Of a stretch of DNA of 64,000 bases, positions 16,793-28,399 are shown piece after piece. The translations under genes were made by a program, and so were the position numbers. Origin of the DNA: PALSA-350 sp963834445. Its GTDB lineage: Bacteria; Acidobacteriota; Terriglobia; Terriglobales; Acidobacteriaceae. Below the pieces are notes generated by a model. It did not search any database. It was not told where the DNA came from and was given only the letters and a program-made list of their open reading frames with translations. Position 1 is the stretch's first letter. Each line of letters starts with the position of its first letter. The stretch is from NCBI GenBank assembly GCA_963834445.1, contig CAWIBU010000007.1:429471-493470 (forward strand), read 5' to 3'.

Positions 16793-18148
16793 TTATTGGT
16801 TTTGATGCTGTGGAGACGTTTCGACAGGAGCTGCCGCAGGCATACGCGCATTGCTTTGCGCGAGAGCCTCGTATCGCGCGTACATACCGCCGCAGATCAC
16901 ATCCCAGTTGAACTGCAAAGCCCGCAGACGCGCTGCGTGGCCCATCTTTTCCCGCAGCCCGTCATCTTCCAGCAAGCGCAGCATCGCTTGCGCTAACGCT
17001 GCGGCATCATCCGGAGGTACGATAAAGCCTGTCTTTTGGTCCAATACCGTTTCCACCAGGCCGCCACAACGGCTTACCACCACCGGTACCCCGGCAGCCA
17101 TTGATTCAACCGGCGTGCAGCCAAAAGCCTCATTCCAAACAGGAGGAAAGACAAATACATCGGCTTCGTAAAATAATTTCACCAGGTCTTGGCGCGACAC
17201 AAATCCGTGAAAAGTGACTTTGTCGGTAAGATCGGGAACTAACTTACTCTTGAGAAAATCAAGATACTTATTCGACTTATTCGATCGCCGCAATAACTTA
17301 TCCAGAAAAGAAGCCTGCTTCTTGAAGTATGGCGCCACCCGCTGCAGGGTCGCACGATCTTTTAAATCGCACGCTTCTTCAATCGGATAGTCTCCTTGCG
17401 GTCCAACCAGATCCATCCGGATGTCGGGATGGGTTTGCGCGACTATTTTGAACGCATCGATGGCTACATGCGTTCCTTTATGGGGCCAGATGCCGCCCGC
17501 ATACAAAATGCGCTTTGTTTTTTGCCGGCTGGCCGCCGCGTAGTCTTTCTCCTGGCCGAACTCATCCATGCCGATGCCGTTGTAAAGCGTCTCGCAGCGA
17601 TCAGCGAATTGCGGAAAGTGTTCCTTGGTCTTCTCCGTGACGTAGTCACTCACTGTCAACAGCAAATCAAGGCCACGTAGCCGGCGCGCAATCGTAGTGA
17701 AATGACTTTGCGAAAACCACTCGGTATGAATGTGCAAAACAATCTTTGCCTTAGGGTTCAGCCGGCGGATCTCCGGCACGTATTGCGAGCAGTGCTGCAC
17801 ATGAATGACATCGACGTCCCGCGTCGCCAGATCTTCCGCCACCTGCCGTCCAAACGAGGGATAGAGCGCATCAGAGGTCGAAATCGGTGTCGAAAGCGAG
17901 ACAAACTTCGCTACATTTCTTCTCGCCCTGGCCAGCAGCCGGTCAGCAGCCGTGGCGGGAAGAAACTTGTATTCCGCACCCTCGTAGAAGCCGCTTTTCG
18001 CGCCCGCCTGAAAATCCTCGATGCCATAGACAACCACATTGCCCCGCTTGGCAAATTCGCGGGCGATCACGTAGATCGTAGCCCCCATCGAGCCGTGATA
18101 GGGAGGAAGCAGCGCCGCCGTTGGATACGTCACAAACGCAATATTCAT
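16793..18148 (-). CDS. Family GT4 glycosyltransferase
   Basis: The product has 451 residues in the GT-B fold. The N-terminal domain begins MNIAFVTYPTAALLPPYHGS with the early Gly-rich loop. A linker with LYNGIGMDEF precedes the donor-binding half, which starts at RILYAGGIWPHKGTHVAIDA. The family's E-x7-E appears as NEAFGCTPVESMAAG, followed by a GLVETV segment. GT4 enzymes transfer sugars from nucleotide donors with retention. It heads a two-gene unit with the HddA-like kinase and is divergent from an acyltransferase gene, so it probably builds a cell-surface glycan. The acceptor is unknown. Confidence 0.9.
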   Translation of the reverse strand: MNIAFVTYPTAALLPPYHGSMGATIYVIAREFAKRGNVVVYGIEDFQAGAKSGFYEGAEYKFLPATAADRLLARARRNVAKFVSLSTPISTSDALYPSFGRQVAEDLATRDVDVIHVQHCSQYVPEIRRLNPKAKIVLHIHTEWFSQSHFTTIARRLRGLDLLLTVSDYVTEKTKEHFPQFADRCETLYNGIGMDEFGQEKDYAAASRQKTKRILYAGGIWPHKGTHVAIDAFKIVAQTHPDIRMDLVGPQGDYPIEEACDLKDRATLQRVAPYFKKQASFLDKLLRRSNKSNKYLDFLKSKLVPDLTDKVTFHGFVSRQDLVKLFYEADVFVFPPVWNEAFGCTPVESMAAGVPVVVSRCGGLVETVLDQKTGFIVPPDDAAALAQAMLRLLEDDGLREKMGHAARLRALQFNWDVICGGMYARYEALAQSNARMPAAAPVETSPQHQNQ

Positions 18149-18314
18149 AATCAGACCGAGCTTAAAGCCTACTCGATCCTTTCCGCAGCAAACAAGTACC
18201 TGCGGCTAGTCGCGCTCTCACCCATTAGTCGCAGCAGAATCAATTCCGGCAGTGGTATAAACTTGTGCCTGTGCAGGCTTGTGAGCCGCGACGCGAAGGC
18301 CGGAGACCGTTCCC

Positions 18315-19475
18315 TTGATAGTTCGCCGCCATTTTCCAGTGTTGGACGGGATTCGGGGACTTGCGATTATCGCCGTCCTGTTTCGCCACACATCAGATAT
18401 TTTCCAGGCACATGGCCCGGCCACACGCTGGTTTCTGCCTTTTATGGAGTTCGGTGGCTGGGGCGTTGACCTGTTCTTTGTCCTGTCGGGATTTCTGATC
18501 ACCGGCATTCTGTTGGACACACGTGCTGCGCTCAACCGCGGCAGCTCCTTCTATGGACGCCGTATCCTGCGTATTTTTCCCGTCTATTACCTTGCTCTCG
18601 GCCTCATTCTGTTGCTGGAGCCGCACTTTGCCTGGATCAAAGCAGCGGCAAACTTTCAAAATCTGACCGATCATCTCGCCTACCTGTTTTATTTCCAGAA
18701 TTGGATTCCGCTCTGGCATCACGGCGACTACCCGGAAAGTTTCATTGGCCATTTCTGGAGCCTTGCCGTCGAAGAGCAGTTTTACATGGTGTGGCCTGCG
18801 ATCGTCTGGCATCTCTCGGCGCGCGCCCTCATCCGGCTTTGCGCAGCCGCTTTGTTTGTCATCTTTGTGCTGCGCATCCTCCTGATCGCTCATTTCGGCG
18901 CCGGAATTTGGGTCTACGCCTTTACCATCACCCGTGCTGACGGCCTCTTCGTGGGTTCGGTGATCGCGGCCATTTACGCTACCAGGGGCCCTATCTCAAA
19001 TCGTTTTCTCGCCGGCTCCGCCGCTATCGGCGCAGCCGCCCTCGCTCTTATTGCCATCATCGGCCCCGCCAGACAACTCTGGGAAACCGGCGACTACATG
19101 GCGATGATAGGTGTACCCGCCATCGCTTTGCTAAGCGGTGTTTTGGTCGTCTACAGCCTGCAGTTCACGGGGAGTGTCCTGGGCCGTTTCTTCCAGCAGC
19201 GCTGGCTGCGTGCCTTTGGGAAATACAGTTACGGCATGTATGTTTGGCACTTTCCCATCATCTACGGCATACGCCATATCTTCCAGCAAAGAGGTGTTGT
19301 CTTTCCCTTGCCGGTGCCGCAAGCTTTCCTTTACCTGGCAATGCTGTTTGCGCTCAGCTTTGCCGCCGCATGGCTAAGCTTCAACTCCTATGAACAGTGG
19401 TTCCAGCGCCTGAAAAGCCGCTTTGAGCCCATCTACGCGGAACAGCCGGTCGAGTACCAGGTCAACGTCGGCTAA
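18315..19475 (+). CDS. Membrane acyltransferase (acyltransferase 3, OafA/YrhL type)
   Basis: The product has 386 residues. The start is TTG at 18315 with GGAG nine bases before it, giving RRHFPVLDGIRGLAIIAVLF as the first membrane segment with the conserved His and Arg. FFVLSGFLITGILL, YGRRILRIFPVYYLAL and FIGHFWSLAVEEQFYMVWP follow in family order; the last holds the SLAVEEQFY signature. About ten membrane segments are visible. These proteins move acetyl or other acyl groups onto sugars of exported polysaccharides. The position beside GT4, sugar kinase and methyltransferase genes fits surface-glycan modification. Confidence 0.92.
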   Translation: MIVRRHFPVLDGIRGLAIIAVLFRHTSDIFQAHGPATRWFLPFMEFGGWGVDLFFVLSGFLITGILLDTRAALNRGSSFYGRRILRIFPVYYLALGLILLLEPHFAWIKAAANFQNLTDHLAYLFYFQNWIPLWHHGDYPESFIGHFWSLAVEEQFYMVWPAIVWHLSARALIRLCAAALFVIFVLRILLIAHFGAGIWVYAFTITRADGLFVGSVIAAIYATRGPISNRFLAGSAAIGAAALALIAIIGPARQLWETGDYMAMIGVPAIALLSGVLVVYSLQFTGSVLGRFFQQRWLRAFGKYSYGMYVWHFPIIYGIRHIFQQRGVVFPLPVPQAFLYLAMLFALSFAAAWLSFNSYEQWFQRLKSRFEPIYAEQPVEYQVNVG

Positions 19476-19613
19476 TGCTGTGTCTCACACAGTTCGTCGT
19501 TTAACCCAGCGTAAAGGATACGGGCTTCTGAGTCTGGCTTTTGCCCCTGAGGTACGGTGAGAAATATTTACTCACCGTTGCTTAGTCGCACGGAACCCGT
19601 TCGTCGGGCGCCC

Positions 19614-19700
19614 CAGTCCCATAGGGACGACTGCAACTAGCTAGCCCAGGATTTCATCCGGATTTCATCCAGGGCTGCTCTCAGTCGTCCCTGCGGGATT
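19614..19700. repeat. Dispersed palindromic intergenic repeat, copy 1
   Basis: CAGTCCCATAGGGACGACTG at 19614-19633 and an inverted partner CAGTCGTCCCTGCGGGATT near 19682-19700 bracket a central AGCCCAGGAT/ATCCAGGGCT element. The same building blocks recur at 52651-52760 and 59899-60027, marking a REP/BIME-like family. Confidence 0.7.
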
Positions 19701-19741
19701 GAGGCTTGAGAACATATACGACGTTTTTGACAGCACCCTCG

Positions 19742-20278
19742 TCAGGCCGCCTTCACAAACTCCACTTCAAGCGTGATCGTTACCTCATCGCCGACCATCA
19801 CACCACCGGCCTCCAGCGGCGCGCTCCACGTCAGTCCAAACTCCTTGCGGCTGATCTGTGTCGTGGCTTCAACCCCCACGCGCAGGTTGCCCCACGGATC
19901 CTTGGTCGCGGGCGTAGGTCCCGAAACATCAAACACCACCGTCTTGGTCACGTCCCGAATCGTCAGTTCGCCCTCGACCGTGCCGCCTCCCGCGCTCGCC
20001 ACCGTCACCTTGGTCGAATGGAAGGTCATCGCAGGATACTTCTCAACATCGAAAAAGTCCGCGCTTTTCAGGTGCGCATCGCGCTGGGCGTCCCGCGTAT
20101 CAATCGAGGCGACCTCGATCGTCGCCGTAACGGCTGACTTAGCAAGAGAGGCCTCATCCAGCGTCAGCACGCCGGCTATCTTAGGGAAGCCTCCCCTCAC
20201 ATTTGAAATCATCAGGTGGCGAATTTTGAACTCTGCGTGCGAGTGGGTCGGATCGATATTCCAGGTAGATACGCTCAT
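19742..20278 (-). CDS. yceI: YceI-family lipid-binding-type protein
   Basis: The product has 178 residues without a signal peptide. It has the family's opening WNIDPTHSHAEFKIRHLMIS, then a beta-rich chain with IEVASIDTRDAQRDAHLKSA and DFFDVEKYPAMTFHSTKVT, and LTIRDVTKTVVFDV. This is the lipocalin-like YceI fold that binds long isoprenoid or fatty-acid-type ligands. Many homologues are periplasmic, but this one appears cytoplasmic. A near-palindrome matching the operator of the upstream MarR gene lies 60 bases before the start, so regulation by that repressor is likely. Confidence 0.93.
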   Translation of the reverse strand: MSVSTWNIDPTHSHAEFKIRHLMISNVRGGFPKIAGVLTLDEASLAKSAVTATIEVASIDTRDAQRDAHLKSADFFDVEKYPAMTFHSTKVTVASAGGGTVEGELTIRDVTKTVVFDVSGPTPATKDPWGNLRVGVEATTQISRKEFGLTWSAPLEAGGVMVGDEVTITLEVEFVKAA

Positions 20279-20337
20279 TGTTTCTGTCCTTTCGGGTTGG
20301 GAATTGCGTTCACACTAGCATAGATGCGTTACGACAA

Positions 20338-20355
20338 TATTCGTTACAACAAATA
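20338..20355 (-). promoter_or_regulatory. Likely MarR operator in front of yceI
   Basis: TATTCGTTACAACAAATA differs from the perfect palindrome at the marR start mainly in one half-site base and the central dinucleotide. It lies between the marR stop and the yceI start on the same strand, where the yceI promoter should be. Confidence 0.6.
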
Positions 20356-20368
20356 AGTATGATAAAAA

Positions 20369-20830
20369 CTAAATCTCTGCAGCACGCGCCAGCTGCAACA
20401 GCTCAGTCAACGCCGCCAGTCGTTCCCGCCCCAGGTGCCCCAGTTGGTTGCGGTGCATGGCTCGAACCGGCTCATCCATCCGAGCCAGCATCTTAAGCCC
20501 ATCGGTAGTGATTCGTGCCATCACTGTACGCCGGTCACGGGTCTCCCTGCAGCGCGCGATCAAATCCCGCTTCTCCAACCGGTCGAGCAAGCGCGTAATG
20601 TCCGGATCCCGCGTAATCATCCGGTTCCCGATCTCGCCGCACGGCAATCCCTCCGGAGCCCCCCGCAGAATACGCAGAATGTTGTACTGGTTTGCAGAGA
20701 GATCCTCTGCCTTTAGCACAACCGAGAGTGGCCGGGAGAGCATATCCGTGGTCCGGGCGAGCTCCAGAAACGTGGTCTCTTCCAGGCAAATTGGCTTCTT
20801 CCTGCTCCTGGAGTGGGTCTTTGTCTTCAT
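20369..20830 (-). CDS. MarR-family transcriptional repressor
   Basis: The product has 153 residues from the ATG at 20830; a TTG at 20842 would add four residues. The winged-helix core is clear: LSANQYNILRILRGAPEGLP, then CGEIGNRMITRDPDITRLLD as recognition helix, and wing residues CRETRDRRTVMARITTDGL. MarR dimers bind palindromic operators and release them on binding phenolic or oxidised ligands. A perfect palindrome sits directly before the start and a near copy lies before yceI downstream, so autoregulation and control of yceI are inferred. Confidence 0.92.
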   Translation of the reverse strand: MKTKTHSRSRKKPICLEETTFLELARTTDMLSRPLSVVLKAEDLSANQYNILRILRGAPEGLPCGEIGNRMITRDPDITRLLDRLEKRDLIARCRETRDRRTVMARITTDGLKMLARMDEPVRAMHRNQLGHLGRERLAALTELLQLARAAEI

Positions 20831-20842
20831 TGGACTGAACAA

Positions 20843-20860
20843 TATTCGTTGTAACGAATA
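20843..20860 (-). promoter_or_regulatory. Perfect palindromic operator at the marR start
   Basis: TATTCGTTGTAACGAATA has perfect 8-base arms around GT. It abuts the possible TTG start and lies 12 bases before the ATG. Length and symmetry are right for a MarR dimer, and a near copy occurs upstream of yceI. Confidence 0.7.
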
Positions 20861-20974
20861 ATGTCAAGCGGGCCGAAACCGGTCGACCAGCATGACGAGC
20901 AGGCCGGGCGTCGCGCGGTGCGGAAAGCTTTGTCTCGGGAGAGCCCGAAGTGCTCCCGGTATCCGCCGGCGCGG

Positions 20975-23398
20975 TCACTCCATCCGCAGCACGCGCATCG
21001 GCTCGATCGACGCCACGCGCCGCGCCGGCAAGTAACACGCCAGTAGCGCCGCGCACAGCAGAATCAGCCCCACCGAGCCGAAGGCCGACACGTCCAGCGC
21101 GTGCACGCCAAACAACATGCTCTGCATGGCGCGGCCCACGAAGTAAGCCCCCACCAGCCCCAAACTCATGCCGATGGCAGCCAGCACCGCGGCCTCCCGC
21201 ACCATCAGCGCCACCACGCGATTGCGGGTCGCGCCCAACGCCATACGCAGCGCAATCTCATGCGAGCGCTGCGCCACGGAGAAGGCCACCACGCCATAGA
21301 TGCCGAGTGTCGCCAGAAACAGCGCCACCACCGCGAAGCTGGCGAACAGGACTAAGGTGAACCGTTCGCTGGCCAGCGATTCCTCACGTATCTGATCCAG
21401 CGTCTTTGGCTCTGCCAGCGCCACCTGAGAATCCACCGCATGCACCGCTGCGGCGATGCTGGCCTGCATCGCCGCCGGATTTTGCGCGGTGCGCACGCCG
21501 AAGGTCGCCTGCGGCCACGGAATCTGCCAGAACGGAACCCGCATCTCCTCCAGATGGGTGGTCGCGTCGGCCGCATGCACATCGTGATACACGCCGACAA
21601 TCTGCCACGCCACGGGCGGTCCAAGCTTTTGCACGCCGGGGGTAAGCTGCTCCACCAGCACGCGCTCCCGCAGTGGATCTTTTCCCTTCAGATATTTCTT
21701 CACAAACGACTCATTCACCATCATCACTTTCACGCCGTCGGCGGTGTCCTGTTCGCTGATCGGCCGCCCCTTCACCATCTGCATCCCGAAGGTCGCGATA
21801 AAGTCCGGCGTTACCATCCCGAAGCCAGACAAAGGCCGTTGCGAGGGGTCAGCGTAGCTCGGGCCGCCGTCCAGGGTGAACGGCATGCCGAAACCACCGC
21901 CATACAGCGGATACCCGGTGAACACCGTGGCATGCGAAACCCCGGGAACGGCTTCGACGTGGGCCAGCATATCGCGGTAGTACGCGCTGATCTGGGCCGG
22001 CTCTTTCGATCGCGAGTCAGACACAGGCAGGGAGAATGTCAGTACGTGATCTGTGCGCATGCCGAGATCCACCCTGGTGAGATTCCAAAAGCTGTGGATC
22101 GCCAGGCCCGCACCGGCCAGCAGCGCCAGTGCCAGCCCGAACTCACCGACCACCAGGGCACGGCGCAGTTGATGCTTGCCCACGCTCATTCCGCTGCGCC
22201 CACCCTCCTTGAGCGTTTCGCCGGGATCGACGCGCGACGCATACCAGGCCGGCGCACAACCCGCCAGCAATCCGGCCAGGGTAGTCGCCGCCAGGGTAAA
22301 GAGCAGAATCGGGAGGTTGAGGCGCAAATCCGCCTCAGTGGGGAGCGTGCCCCGCGGCATCACGGCGATCAATCCCTGCAGCATGGCATAGCCGAAACCC
22401 ACACCCAGCGCGCCACCACCCAGAGCCAGCAGCACGCTTTCTGTCAGCAATTGTCCAAAGATGGTGGCGCGCGCGGCCCCCAGGGCGCTACGCACAGCCA
22501 TCTCTTTCTGCCGCATGATGCCGCGGGTCAACAGCAGATTCGCCACATTCACGCACGCAATCAGCAGCACAAAGCCAACCGCGCCCAGCAGCAGCCACAG
22601 CATCTGGATCCGGTCCGGCGGCATGAAATCGTTCTTCAGCGGCTCGATTTTGGCGCCCCACCCCTTGTCGCTCTTGGGATAGACCTGCGCGATGTGTGCC
22701 GTGACCTCCGTCATATTCTGTTGCGCCTGCTGCAGCGTCACGCCCGCCTTCAGGCGCCCCATCACCAGCAACCAGTGAAAGTCGTGGTTGAGCTGTTCCG
22801 GCTTAAAGACCAACGGCGCCGTCAACTGGTTCTCCCCGCGATCCGGGTCACCCGCGGCCTGCACTCCCACCACGGTATAAGGTTCACCGTCGAGGCGCAG
22901 GGGCGTGCCGATGATCTTGCGATCAGCCCCCAGCTTGAGCCATAGCTTATGGGTAAGAATCACCACGTGTTCATGGCCGGCCTGGCCTTCTTCCGGCAGA
23001 AAGTAGCGCCCCAGAAACAGCGGCTCACCTTCCATCTGCAACAGACCTGGGGTGGTAAGGTTCGCCTGCAGATACTGTGGCTGATCTTTGGCGGCGATGT
23101 TGAAGCTGGTGCCGGTCCATGCATTGAGATCAGAGAAGGCGGTGCTTTGCTGCTTCCAGTCCGTAAAGTCGCCCGCCGCCACACCGTTGCGGTTTCCCTG
23201 AATGCTCGACCAGACCATTACCAGCTGATTGGGCTGGGGAAAGGGCAGGGGAGCCAGCAGGGTCGCGTAATCTACCGTGAAGATTGCGGTATTGGCGCCG
23301 ATCCCCAGCGCGACCGTTAGCAATACGGTGATCGTCAGGCCGGGATTTCTGGCCAGCATGCGCAAACTGAAGCGGAGGTTTTGCAGCAAAGTCTGCAT
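20975..23398 (-). CDS. Two-half MacB/FtsX-type permease of the acidobacterial orphan class
   Basis: The product has 807 residues. It opens with LRFSLRMLARNPGLTITVLL and a first membrane segment, then a periplasmic MacB_PCD domain, three membrane helices around residue 270-400 (FVLLIACVNVANLLLTR), and a second copy of the whole layout ending in ASFAVVALFLATLGIYGVVA and the C-terminal RRVASIEPMRVLR. This duplicated FtsX arrangement, usually near 800 residues and without a partnering ATPase gene, is a large paralogous family in Acidobacteria (often called ADOP). No ATPase gene is adjacent here. The role is unproven; MacB relatives export peptides or lipoproteins. Start: ATG with GAAGGG upstream. 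Confidence 0.92.
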   Translation of the reverse strand: MQTLLQNLRFSLRMLARNPGLTITVLLTVALGIGANTAIFTVDYATLLAPLPFPQPNQLVMVWSSIQGNRNGVAAGDFTDWKQQSTAFSDLNAWTGTSFNIAAKDQPQYLQANLTTPGLLQMEGEPLFLGRYFLPEEGQAGHEHVVILTHKLWLKLGADRKIIGTPLRLDGEPYTVVGVQAAGDPDRGENQLTAPLVFKPEQLNHDFHWLLVMGRLKAGVTLQQAQQNMTEVTAHIAQVYPKSDKGWGAKIEPLKNDFMPPDRIQMLWLLLGAVGFVLLIACVNVANLLLTRGIMRQKEMAVRSALGAARATIFGQLLTESVLLALGGGALGVGFGYAMLQGLIAVMPRGTLPTEADLRLNLPILLFTLAATTLAGLLAGCAPAWYASRVDPGETLKEGGRSGMSVGKHQLRRALVVGEFGLALALLAGAGLAIHSFWNLTRVDLGMRTDHVLTFSLPVSDSRSKEPAQISAYYRDMLAHVEAVPGVSHATVFTGYPLYGGGFGMPFTLDGGPSYADPSQRPLSGFGMVTPDFIATFGMQMVKGRPISEQDTADGVKVMMVNESFVKKYLKGKDPLRERVLVEQLTPGVQKLGPPVAWQIVGVYHDVHAADATTHLEEMRVPFWQIPWPQATFGVRTAQNPAAMQASIAAAVHAVDSQVALAEPKTLDQIREESLASERFTLVLFASFAVVALFLATLGIYGVVAFSVAQRSHEIALRMALGATRNRVVALMVREAAVLAAIGMSLGLVGAYFVGRAMQSMLFGVHALDVSAFGSVGLILLCAALLACYLPARRVASIEPMRVLRME

Positions 23399-23715
23399 TC
23401 TCGAACCCTTCCCCGGGTAGATTTTCTGTGGCTTGAAACCTGCAGGATAGTTTTAATCTTTTTGCTGCGCTGAGCACAATGCAACCACCCCGTGCATAGC
23501 ATGCGCAGCAAACGACCCGAATTATTTATCGAAGTACGAAGGGGCCTGCCCTCCGGTTCCGTCTCATGGAAGTGACCAGCCGCGTGAGTTCGGCGGAACC
23601 GAGATTGCCTGGCCATTCCCGCGTAGCTGCAACTTGGATTCTGACAGGGAGTCGATTGTGTTGACTGGGATGAAGGATCAAGCGGCGCAGACGGAAACGA
23701 CGCCGCTGTGACCCG
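23399..23715. other. Non-coding gap upstream of the permease gene
   Basis: These 317 bases should hold the promoter of the permease gene. I see a T-rich patch (TTTTAATCTTTTTG around 23450) but no clear promoter, hairpin or gene. Short open frames here have no recognisable features. Confidence 0.35.
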
Positions 23716-24228
23716 TTAATCCTCATCCAGGTTGGCAAACAGTTCTAACAAATTGACCCGGATGCCGGTCCCGGGTACTGCCAGCGTATCGGCAGCCGTC
23801 CACGCGTCACCGATGCACTGGCGGCCGGTTCTGGAAGTGGGATCGATGATCCAGACACACGGAACCCCCATGCGCAGATAGTCAGCGGAGCGTGATTGCG
23901 TTTCCGTGTAGGTGTCGTCCGGCGATAGGATTTCGACCACCAACACCGGTGGAGCAAGGATCACGTCTGGCTGGGGTCCTCGCGATACAAGCATCACGTC
24001 GGGTATGCGGACCCGGGTGGGGGAAACCTGCACCCTTTGCTCCGTGGCAACCTTGACCGACCAGCTCTTTTCCTGAGCCCCGAACCAAATTGCCAGAAGA
24101 GCCTGAAGTCGCGCGTGCTCCCACTTGCCCACATTCCGCTCCAGTACTTCGCCGTCAATGTATTCCCGGTCTGGACGATAGCTCGTCTTGCTATATTCCA
24201 ACAGCGAGAGACGCGTTGAAGTCGCCAT
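23716..24228 (-). CDS. Uma2-family (DUF820) PD-(D/E)XK nuclease-like protein
   Basis: The product has 170 residues. The restriction-endonuclease-like core shows YRPDREYIDGEVLERNVGKW at the N-terminus, RIPDVMLVSRGP (Asp), and VLVVEILSPDDTYTE (Glu with the downstream acidic/polar pattern). YLRMGVPCVWIIDPTSRT closes the family pattern. Uma2 proteins are abundant in cyanobacteria and Acidobacteria, usually in many copies; a nuclease role is predicted from fold, not shown for most. It is a single gene between the permease and metH. Confidence 0.9.
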   Translation of the reverse strand: MATSTRLSLLEYSKTSYRPDREYIDGEVLERNVGKWEHARLQALLAIWFGAQEKSWSVKVATEQRVQVSPTRVRIPDVMLVSRGPQPDVILAPPVLVVEILSPDDTYTETQSRSADYLRMGVPCVWIIDPTSRTGRQCIGDAWTAADTLAVPGTGIRVNLLELFANLDED

Positions 24229-24316
24229 CTATGATCCCGTCGATACCAGTCTATTCGAAACGACTTGAAAGCCACACCGCAACATCACCAAATAACAGCG
24301 GACCGCTGAGCGTCAC

Positions 24317-27006
<2,690 letters not shown>

Positions 27007-27010
<4 letters not shown>

Positions 27011-28110
27011 GCTACTCTCTCGCGCTGATGCGCGCCCACGATGCGCGGAGGTTTGCCTTCGAGAGCCCGGGCGATGGCCGCGATGTGCTCGGGGGTGTTG
27101 CCGCAGCAGCCGCCGGCGATGTTGATCAGGCCGCCCTTGGCGAAGTCGCCCAGGTAGCGGGCCATGTCTTGCGGGCCCAGGTCGAATCCTGTTTCGGAGA
27201 GGGGATTGGGCAGGCCCGCATTGGGGTAGCAGGAGATGGCCACGTCCGCCTTTTCCGAAAGCTCTTCGAGAAACGGATACATGAGGTCAGGACCGAGCGA
27301 GCAGTTCAGCCCGACGGAGAGCGGCTTCACATGCTGCACCGCGTTCCAGAAGGCTTCGGTAGTCTGCGCGGAAATAAGCGTCTCGCCCCCACGGCCTACT
27401 GCTGCGGAGATCATGACCGGCAAATCTTTCTTATCTTCATCGAACACTTCGCGAATGGCGACCAGGGCCGCCTTGGCGTTGAGCGAATCGAAGATGGTCT
27501 CGACCAGCAGCAGGTCCACACCACCGGCAATGAGCGCGCGGACCTCTTGCGCGTAGGCGGCCTTGACCTGGTCGAAGGTCACGACGCGGAAGCCGGCGTC
27601 GTCGGCATCGGGCGAGTTCGAGAGCGAGACAGTGAGCGGCCCGATGGCGCCGGCGACGAAGCGCTGGCGGCCGGTGTCGTTGGCGACGCGGTCGGCCCAC
27701 TCGCGACACTGGCGGGCAGAGGTCTCGTTGATCTCCCAGGCTAGGTCACCGAGAAACTTGTCTTCAATGATCTCCTGGTAGAACGCGGGGTCTTTGCGGC
27801 CGCCGTGCTCGCGCGGGTCTTCCACGAAGAACTCAGACTGCGTGATGCTGGTGGCGCCGAAGGTGTTGGTCTCGATGATGTCGGCGCCGGCCTCGAGAAA
27901 GCGGCGATGGATGTCGCCGATCATCTTCGGCTGGGTGAGCGAGAACAGGTCTCCGTTATTAAGCAGGTCTTTCTTCGAGTCGGCAAAGCGCGCACCGCGG
28001 ATATCCGCTTCCTTCATGCCGTAGGTGCGGATGGTGGTGCCCATGGCGCCATCAATGATGGCAATGCGAGTTTCGAGGATCTTTTGCAGTGGATGAAGAT
28101 GGTTGCTCAT
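27007..28110 (-). CDS. metH: Methionine synthase homocysteine S-methyltransferase subunit
   Basis: The product has 367 residues from the ATG at 28110, with GAGAGG upstream; the longer frame runs into promoter sequence. It is the N-terminal MetH module: IAIIDGAMGTTIRTYGMKEA at the start, then ADIIETNTFGATSITQSEF. The zinc cysteines are in VGLNCSLGPDLM and GGCCGNTPEHI. This subunit holds and activates homocysteine, and should dock on the cobalamin subunit encoded immediately downstream (4-base overlap). The pair probably forms one complex in the cytoplasm. The upstream region holds a large inverted repeat rather than a recognisable SAM or cobalamin riboswitch. Confidence 0.95.
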
Positions 28111-28283
28111 GTCGTGGGTGCCTCTCTCAGTATACCGGCCAGCGCCGGCGGGAGCGCCGAGCCATGCCCGTAACCCGTTGACTTTAGTGGGATAAGGGAC
28201 CGTTTTTGCTAAGAGGGGCAACAACCACGTCAGACAATCGCTCCGCTCGAGAGTACGACCACTCTGATCGAGCAACAATAAGT

Positions 28284-28364
28284 GGGTGGCACAGGTCTTG
28301 CTTTTGAGACCTGGGATTACTCTCTCCGCGCCCCCAGGTCTCAAAAGCGAGACCTGGGCCACCC
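28284..28364. repeat. 81-bp inverted repeat upstream of metH
   Basis: Arms of about 31 bases pair almost perfectly. The left arm contains ACAGGTCTTGCTTTTGAGAC and the right arm GTCTCAAAAGCGAGACCTGG, with a short central loop and GGGTGGC/GCCACCC at the ends. It lies in the space between divergent metH and MFS genes. The form is that of a dispersed intergenic repeat; a regulatory hairpin is also possible. Confidence 0.75.
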
Positions 28365-28399
28365 GGTCCGAAAGAATTGTTACCGTATAGCCTGATGCC

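Noticed and set aside
20535..21056. A 173-codon minus-strand frame across the marR operator
   Set aside because: It shadows the marR gene in another frame and crosses the palindrome; no independent support.
28111..28283. SAM or cobalamin riboswitch upstream of metH
   Set aside because: I found neither the SAM-I core nor a cobalamin box; only hairpins and the inverted repeat are visible.
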